Below, in pieces: positions 8,401-11,661 of a DNA stretch of 11,661 nt. Positions within the stretch are counted from its first letter, which is position 1. Each line of letters begins with the position of its first letter. The notes beneath the pieces were generated by a model, which worked only from the letters and a program-made list of their open reading frames with translations, was not told the DNA's origin and made no database searches. This DNA is from Firmicutes bacterium UBA3932 (GTDB taxonomy: Bacteria > Bacillota > Clostridia > Peptostreptococcales > Anaerovoracaceae), in NCBI GenBank assembly GCA_002385825.1, contig DGEG01000143.1, positions 822 to 12,482 on the forward strand. Reading direction: 5' to 3'. Both the position numbers and the translations under genes were made by a program.

Positions 8401-9687
8401 AACATTAAACCAAAACCCTTTGGGAAACCGTTTAAAAGAAAACTGTTTACAGAAGAGATGAAGGAAGACTATACTCTGCTGATTCCGCAGATGTCGCCGA
8501 TTCACTTTCAATTTGTAGAGGCTGCCATGCATGAGGAAGGGTATCGTGCGGTCCTATTGCCTTCCGTTGATGAAGAAGCCGTAGAGGAAGGGCTTCGTTA
8601 TATAAATAACGATGCATGTTATCCCACCATCGTGTCATTGGGACAGATCATTCATGAACTGAAATCCGGCAAGTACGACTTGGACCGAACTGCAGTAGTA
8701 TTTTCACAAACCGGAGGGCAGTGTCGTGCCAGCAATTATATTTCTCTATTGAGAAAAGCGCTGGTTGATCTTGGTATGGAGCAAGTGCCTGTAATCTCGT
8801 TTAGCTTGGTAGGTTTGGAAAGCAACCCCGGGTTTGTTATAACGCGGAGGCTTATCAAGAGGGGGTTAATCGCCCTGCTTTACGGCGATGTGCTTATGCG
8901 CATCCTATATGCAACGAGACCCTATGAGGCACAGAAAGGTTCTGCCAATGCCTTGGCTGAAAAATGGTCAAAGATTGCCCTTGAGAATGTCAGAGACGGA
9001 AACCTTAAAATCATGCGAAAGAATATAAGGCAGATGATAAAGGAATTCGATGAACTACCTCTCCGGGACATTCGGAAACCGAAAGTAGGAGTAGTAGGAG
9101 AAATCCTTGTCAAATATCATCCTATGGCGAACAACGATATCGTCAGGATAATAGAAGATGAGGGCGGAGAGGCGGTAGTTCTGGATTTAATGGATTTCTT
9201 TCTCTACGGCATGCACAGCAAAGAGTATAATCTCCGTTATCTGTCCGGAAGTTTTGCTACTATGCTGAAGAACAAGATGGCTCTTAATTTTATTGAATGG
9301 TTCCGCTCTGACGCACGTAAAGCTTTAAACGAAAGCAAACGCTTTCATGGCCCTGCTCATATCAAGGAAACTGCGGAGAAAGCAACGAAAATCGCTTCTC
9401 TTGGCAATCAATGCGGTGAAGGATGGCTTCTCACCGGAGAGATGGTGGAGCTGATTGACAACGGTGTAACAAACATCGTCTGTTTACAACCTTTTGCGTG
9501 CCTGCCCAATCATGTGACGGGTAAAGGCATGATCAAGGCGTTGAGAAATTATAACCCCAAAGCGAATATTGCTGCCATCGACTATGATCCCGGCGCCAGC
9601 GACGTCAATCAACTGAACCGGATCAAGTTGATGATGGCTACTGCCTTCAAGCACATGGAAGAGGAGGACCCGCCGCCTGCCGCGTAA
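5449..9687 (+). CDS. Giant acyl-CoA dehydratase activase-related fusion: two ATPase modules, DUF2229-type region, HgdB-like C-terminus
   Basis: The protein (1412 aa) is soluble, with no signal peptide or membrane segment seen. Module 1 (about 1-260) and module 2 (about 316-580) are BcrA/BadF/HgdC-type ATPases of the ASKHA fold. Phosphate motifs are GIDIGSTT (4-11) with GGED (100-103), and GIDAGSTT (319-326) with GGQD (418-421); adenosine-site GG pairs are at 211-212 and 534-535. Cysteines matching the activator's [4Fe-4S] ligands occur in both: C121 (CAGGTG) and C160 (RCGVF), C441 (CSSGCG) and C480 (RCTVF). A CX2CX3CX18C motif follows (C602, C605, C609, C628). About 668-900 is DUF2229-like, with C718, C743, C760 and GRPYH at 857. 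From about 1010 to the end it resembles HgdB-type dehydratase subunits, with C1057, C1092, C1322 and C1351 in conserved-looking settings (DACYPT, GGQCRASN, QCGEGW, PFACLPNH). Known activators use ATP to push low-potential electrons to a dehydratase; here both halves may sit in one chain. The substrate is unknown. Start: GGGAGG, 11 bases upstream. Confidence 0.88.
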   Translation: MKLGIDIGSTTIKLILLSTENHILYKKYERHMSNVFDKFSEMIGDLVSLYPDIRCTVAITGSGGMAISNLLGIDFEQEVIACSTAVERYIPETDVAIELGGEDAKITFFGPSVEQRMNGTCAGGTGAFIDQMAVLLSTDAEGLNESAKNHKLIYPIAARCGVFAKTDIQPLINEGADISDLAASIFQAVVNQTISGLACGRTIKGNVAFLGGPLAFLSELRKRFIETLELTPEQVIFPEDPEYFVALGAALLSEKKESIKLEEILYRLKDADETQLNVSKLLPPLFNNEAEYEEFLTRHRKNSVKRKALSEAKGCLFLGIDAGSTTTKAALIDEEKYLLYSFYKSNEGRPLDVVLEMLRELYDLMPEDAYIGKATVTGYGEGLIKAAFQVDLGEIETIAHYKAAAEFLPGVDFILDIGGQDMKCMRIKDNAIYNIMLNEACSSGCGSFLETYAKSVNMDVADFAKEALFAENPVDLGTRCTVFMNSKVKQAQKEGATIGDISAGLSYSIIRNALYKVIKLRNPDEAGERVVVQGGTFLNDAVLRSIEKIVDKEVVRPDIAGIMGAYGAALVALENYKEGEHSTILSSDRLGDFSVDNSHRRCKGCENNCLLTINIFNDGNRFITGNRCEKGEGKSTSENKLPNLFEYKLNRLFQYIPLEKDHAPRGEIGIPRVLNMYENYPFWFTFFTELGFRVVLSPVSSRRLYELGMETIASDTICYPAKLVHGHIKWLAKQGVKKIFYPCINHEVVEDDGAPNHYNCPIVATYPEAIVGNMKDVLQEYGAQLLHPFLPYDNDLRLIKRLHELFSDLRISKREIRAAVKKAREEDMAFKRDIRRQGEDALKLIKKENLQGIILAGRPYHLDPEINHGIDKMINSYGMVVLTEDSVCHLADLLRPIRVLDQWMYHSRLYKAAEVAGDHEELELVQLNSFGCGLDAVTTEQVEELLQNRNKLYTVLKIDEVYNLGAARIRIRSLRAAMTERAKNNIKPKPFGKPFKRKLFTEEMKEDYTLLIPQMSPIHFQFVEAAMHEEGYRAVLLPSVDEEAVEEGLRYINNDACYPTIVSLGQIIHELKSGKYDLDRTAVVFSQTGGQCRASNYISLLRKALVDLGMEQVPVISFSLVGLESNPGFVITRRLIKRGLIALLYGDVLMRILYATRPYEAQKGSANALAEKWSKIALENVRDGNLKIMRKNIRQMIKEFDELPLRDIRKPKVGVVGEILVKYHPMANNDIVRIIEDEGGEAVVLDLMDFFLYGMHSKEYNLRYLSGSFATMLKNKMALNFIEWFRSDARKALNESKRFHGPAHIKETAEKATKIASLGNQCGEGWLLTGEMVELIDNGVTNIVCLQPFACLPNHVTGKGMIKALRNYNPKANIAAIDYDPGASDVNQLNRIKLMMATAFKHMEEEDPPPAA

Positions 9688-9705
9688 TGCGCAATATTGA
9701 CTGAT

Positions 9706-9746
9706 TAGAGGAGTAAGAACTCGTCTGTCTCCTCTATCATGATTTT
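9706..9746 (+). terminator. Possible terminator between the activase fusion and yebC
   Basis: An 8-bp stem, TAGAGGAG (9706-9713) with CTCCTCTA (9729-9736), encloses a 15-base loop and is followed by TCATGA and five T (9742-9746). The spacer before the T run and the loop size make it weaker than the rnpB terminator. I see no convincing promoter between it and yebC, so yebC may be partly co-transcribed with the upstream gene. Confidence 0.5.
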
Positions 9747-9799
9747 TGATTCGGAAATGTAATTTATTTTGATGCGCATTGCACAGGAGGTTTAATAAA

Positions 9800-10525
9800 A
9801 TGGGAAGACATGGAACTATAGCGGGCAGAAAAGCCGCTCAGGATGCAAAACGAGGGAAGCTATTCACAAAGTACGCGAGAGCTATTACCGTCGCTGCCAA
9901 AGCCGGCGGAGACCCTGAATATAATGTTGCACTAAAGCATGCTATCGAAAAAGCAAAAGCTATCAACATGCCCAGTGAGAACATTAACCGGGCCATTAAA
10001 AAAGGAACCGGCGAATTGGCGGGAGAATCATACGAAGCCGGTGTTTTCGAAGGATATGGTCCCGGCGGAGTTGCTCTTATAGTAGAGGTGCTGACGGACA
10101 ACAAAAATCGAACCACGTCAACAATTAAGCATGCATTTGATAAAAACGGAGGAAATCTCGGCGTTCCCGGATGTGTGTCTTATATGTTCGATAGAAAAGG
10201 GATCATCATCATTGAAAAAACCGATGCCATTGACGAGGATGTCTTGATGGAAACAGCTCTGGAGGCGGGCGCCGAGGATATCGTTTCACATGAAGACAGC
10301 TTTGAAGTACAAACACTACCTGAAAACTTCAATGCGGTATCCGACGCATTAAAGCAAGGCGGCTATGATTTTGTCGATGCGGATGTTGAGTTGGTCGCTT
10401 CCATGGAAGCAACTCCGGGTGAGAATGAGCTAAAAGATCTCAAAAAATTGATCGATATGTTGGAAGAAAATGATGACGTGCAAAACGTTTACCACAACTG
10501 TGCAGTACCTTTGTATGATGAATAG
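9800..10525 (+). CDS. yebC: YebC/PmpR family protein (translation factor / transcriptional regulator)
   Basis: The 241-residue protein matches the YebC/PmpR family along its whole length. The N-terminus is GRHGTIAGRKAAQDAKRGK, followed by FTK, the long helical region with NMPSENINRAIKKGTGE (about 58-74), and the EGYGPGGVA and LTDNKNRT motifs near 90 and 104. Members have been called transcriptional regulators (PmpR). Recent work assigns YebC a ribosome-associated role in relieving stalling at proline-rich motifs. I chose ATG at 9800 because AGGAGG (9785-9790) lies 9 bases upstream and the family begins at M-[AG]-[GR]-H. An in-frame ATG at 9779 would place this Shine-Dalgarno sequence inside the gene. 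The MGRHGTIAGRK start differs from the more common MAGHSKWANIK type. Confidence 0.93.
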   Translation: MGRHGTIAGRKAAQDAKRGKLFTKYARAITVAAKAGGDPEYNVALKHAIEKAKAINMPSENINRAIKKGTGELAGESYEAGVFEGYGPGGVALIVEVLTDNKNRTTSTIKHAFDKNGGNLGVPGCVSYMFDRKGIIIIEKTDAIDEDVLMETALEAGAEDIVSHEDSFEVQTLPENFNAVSDALKQGGYDFVDADVELVASMEATPGENELKDLKKLIDMLEENDDVQNVYHNCAVPLYDE

Positions 10526-10551
10526 TCTTCATACAATGAACAAGCAATAAA

Positions 10552-10587
10552 CAAGTTTTGCTAAGTTTAAATTTCTTCTAAAACTTG
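10552..10587. repeat. Inverted repeat overlapping the 6S promoter -35
   Basis: CAAGTTTT (10552-10559) and AAAACTTG (10580-10587) are perfect 8-base inverted copies separated by 20 AT-rich bases. The right arm overlaps the -35 box TTGATT at 10585-10590. It could be a protein-binding site or chance in AT-rich DNA. There is no T run after it, so it is not a typical terminator for yebC. Confidence 0.35.
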
Positions 10588-10613
10588 ATTCCCGTATGCC
10601 TGAATGTTATAAT
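10585..10613 (+). promoter_or_regulatory. Strong promoter upstream of 6S RNA
   Basis: The -35 is TTGATT (10585-10590). A 17-base spacer leads to TATAAT (10608-10613) with extended -10 TGt (10605-10607). The predicted start is near 10620, about 93 bases before the predicted 5' end of the 6S RNA. I find no better promoter closer to 10713, so the 6S RNA may be made as a longer precursor. Confidence 0.7.
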
Positions 10614-10712
10614 CATCTTGAAAGATGACGCACAAAAGCGAGCAAATGCTAATGGCGATTTATGAAAACATTGTCAGCATAGGGACAAGGAAAGAAAACA
10701 TACTAATAAATA

Positions 10713-10890
10713 AGATCCTGAAGTGTTCGTTTAGGTTTTATAATCAAACCTACATTTAGTTCACGGGATTTCGGGTTTCCGTCGCCTATGTCAAGCCTCC
10801 TCGAGAGGAAGACAGAAGCAGGAATAGAAAACCCACCTATCTGAGGATAGGTTGTGAATTAAAAAACCTGACGACACATTCGGGATTTTT
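10713..10890 (+). ncRNA. ssrS: 6S RNA (SsrS), RNA polymerase inhibitor
   Basis: 6S RNA mimics an open promoter and binds the sigma-A holoenzyme, lowering transcription in slow growth. The ends form a long closing stem: 10715-10730 with 10871-10886, about 15 pairs with single-base bulges at 10727 and 10878. The 5' arm reads CCTGAAGTGTTCGT, close to the start of Firmicutes 6S RNAs as I remember them. Inside are a hairpin TAGGTTT/AAACCTA (10732-10738 with 10746-10752), a long arm closed by GGGTTT/AAACCC (about 10774-10831) and tipped by TCCTCGAGAGGA, and a small hairpin CCTATC-TGAG-GATAGG in the 3' half. This stem, bubble and stem-loop outline and the size (about 178 bases) fit 6S RNA. The exact ends are estimates, and a covariance-model search was not possible. 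Confidence 0.75.
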
Positions 10891-10898
10891 TATTTTTT
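10867..10898 (+). terminator. Intrinsic terminator at the 6S RNA 3' end
   Basis: A local stem CCTGA (10867-10871) with TCGGG (10880-10884), one G-T pair, can be lengthened by the flanking A run pairing with T. It precedes two T6 runs (10886-10891 and 10893-10898). The same bases also form the 3' arm of the 6S closing stem, so the hairpin and mature fold are mutually exclusive. Confidence 0.7.
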
Positions 10899-10935
10899 CT
10901 GTTTGGCAGATCTAAATTAGTAAGTAGATATTTCA

Positions 10936-10961
10936 TTTCAGGTCTATCCTTTCAGGTCTAT
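10936..10961 (+). repeat. 12-base direct repeat upstream of the last promoter
   Basis: TTTCAGGTCTAT occurs at 10936-10947 and 10950-10961, with a period of 14 bases. It ends 13 bases before the -35 box at 10975. The placement would suit an activator site, but it could also be a simple short duplication. Confidence 0.5.
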
Positions 10962-10974
10962 AAAGTGAATTGTC

Positions 10975-11003
10975 TTGCATGCAAATACCCTTTTGCCTAT
11001 AAT
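10975..11003 (+). promoter_or_regulatory. Promoter directly at the start of the MinD/ParA-like gene
   Basis: The -35 is TTGCAT (10975-10980). A 17-base spacer leads to a perfect TATAAT (10998-11003). Only six bases separate the -10 box from the ATG at 11010, so transcription is predicted to begin at or within 3 bases of the start codon. Confidence 0.7.
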
Positions 11004-11009
11004 GTGGAT

Positions 11010-11642
11010 ATGAAACGTATTTCCATTATCACAGGACATTACGGCAGCGGAAAAACAGAATTTTCCTTAAACTACGCCCTTAAGTGTTCCAGTGAAGGCA
11101 AAAGAACGGCTTTAGTAGACCTGGATATAGCAAATGTTTACTTCCGCAGCAGAGAACTTCAAGATATGCTGCAAAGCAAGGGCATTCAGGTCTATGGCAA
11201 TGCATTTCGTCATGAAATAACCGCAGATTTACCTGCATTAGCACCGGAAATTCGAAAGCCGTTGGAGGACGAAAGCTGTTATACAGTGGTTGATGTAGGA
11301 GGAGATGAAAGCGGCGCCAAAATTCTCAATCAATTTAACAAATATTTTTTATCCAACAATTCTGAAATGCTTTGTATCATAAATGCTAATCGACCGGAGA
11401 CCAGCTCCGTAAAAGGGGCTCTGCGGCATATAAGGCGGATTGAAGAAGTGACGAAGCTTCCCGTTACCGGGCTTGTAAACAATACACATATGCTGAGAGA
11501 AACTTCCATGGAGGATATAGAGAAAGGATTTGAACTTTGTAGCGAACTTTCAAAGCGACTGAATATTCAAGTAGTTTACAATTGTTACCCAGAAAGTTTA
11601 TTTGACAACAGGGAAAGGGAAATCCGGGCGTTATCATTAAGC
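11010..11642 (+). CDS. P-loop ATPase of the MinD/ParA/CobQ type, 3' end missing
   Basis: The visible 211 residues begin MKRISIITGHYGSGKTE. The Walker A motif is at 9-16 (GHYGSGKT). VDLDIANVYFRSRE (36-49) follows as a switch-like segment, and VVDVGGDESG (93-102) as Walker B. A later NANRPETS (about 126-133) and a TGLVNNTH strand fit the nucleotide-base region of SIMIBI-class ATPases. Related small ATPases in clostridia are, as I recall, often placed just before genes for 2-oxoacid:ferredoxin oxidoreductase subunits; that neighbourhood would lie beyond this contig. No Shine-Dalgarno sequence precedes the ATG, which fits a leaderless mRNA. The ATG is supported by the P-loop beginning at residue 9. 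Codons after 11642 (reading L-S-L-I-H-I) come from adapter sequence and are not part of the gene. Confidence 0.85.
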
Positions 11643-11661
11643 CTGTCTCTTATACACATCT
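11643..11661. other. Nextera/Tn5 mosaic-end adapter remnant (artefact)
   Basis: The last 19 bases are CTGTCTCTTATACACATCT, the exact 19-bp Tn5 mosaic end used in Nextera libraries (read as the complement of AGATGTGTATAAGAGACAG). It sits exactly at the contig end and interrupts a conserved reading frame, so it is untrimmed adapter and not a genomic transposon end. Confidence 0.97.

Noticed and set aside
10511..10536. Inverted repeat TTGTATGA/TCATACAA around the yebC stop codon as a terminator.
   Set aside because: It has a 10-base loop and no T run after it, and the stop codon lies in the loop. It may form a weak hairpin but does not support a terminator call.
10625..10759. A 44-codon open frame starting ATG-ACG-CAC in the 6S leader.
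   Set aside because: It has no Shine-Dalgarno sequence, runs into the 5' arm of the 6S RNA fold, and its protein resembles nothing known.
11643..11661. A genuine Tn5-type transposon end.
   Set aside because: It is the synthetic hyperactive mosaic end, located exactly at the sequence terminus and interrupting a conserved gene, which is the mark of library adapter.
1..11661. CRISPR array, tRNA genes, insertion sequences or integrase.
   Set aside because: Reading both strands gave no regularly spaced repeats, tRNA-like cloverleaf sequences with T-loop motifs, or transposase and integrase domains.

Overview
The window looks like a metagenomic or draft-genome contig from an anaerobic, low-to-mid GC Clostridia-type Firmicute. 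Evidence for this is strong AGGAGG-type ribosome binding sites, TATAAT promoters with extended -10 (TGn) elements, a type A RNase P RNA, a Firmicutes-style 6S RNA, a surface protein with SLH domains, and a giant 2-hydroxyacyl-CoA dehydratase activator-like protein typical of strict anaerobes. The genus cannot be set from this sequence. All recognised genes lie on the + strand.

Layout. Bases 1-145 hold no recognisable gene. A promoter at 146-174 drives trmK (tRNA m1A22 methyltransferase) and a Nif3-like metalloprotein gene. The promoter of rnpB (RNase P RNA, 1827-2205) is embedded in the last codons of the Nif3 gene, and rnpB ends in a clear intrinsic terminator. Exodeoxyribonuclease III follows, then a secreted protein with YcdB/YcdC-type (PepSY-like) repeats and three C-terminal SLH domains. 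After a hairpin and a 264-base gap containing repeats and a promoter comes the largest gene, a 1412-residue protein. It fuses two BcrA/BadF/HgdC-type ATPase modules, a four-cysteine motif, a DUF2229-type region and an HgdB-like C-terminal part. A YebC-family gene follows. The next 484 bases hold a strong promoter and a 6S RNA with its own terminator. The last gene is a P-loop MinD/ParA-like ATPase, probably expressed from a leaderless mRNA and cut off by the contig end.

The last 19 bases (11643-11661) are exactly the Tn5/Nextera mosaic-end sequence, so they are library adapter and not genome. The final gene is real only to base 11642.

How the genes relate. Most of the window is housekeeping: tRNA modification, tRNA processing, DNA repair, translation or transcription control, and global RNA polymerase control by 6S RNA. 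The stand-out gene is the 1412-residue fusion, which from its architecture could be a self-contained ATP-driven low-potential electron device (activator plus acceptor in one chain). The family is known from many anaerobes, but to my knowledge its reaction has not been established.
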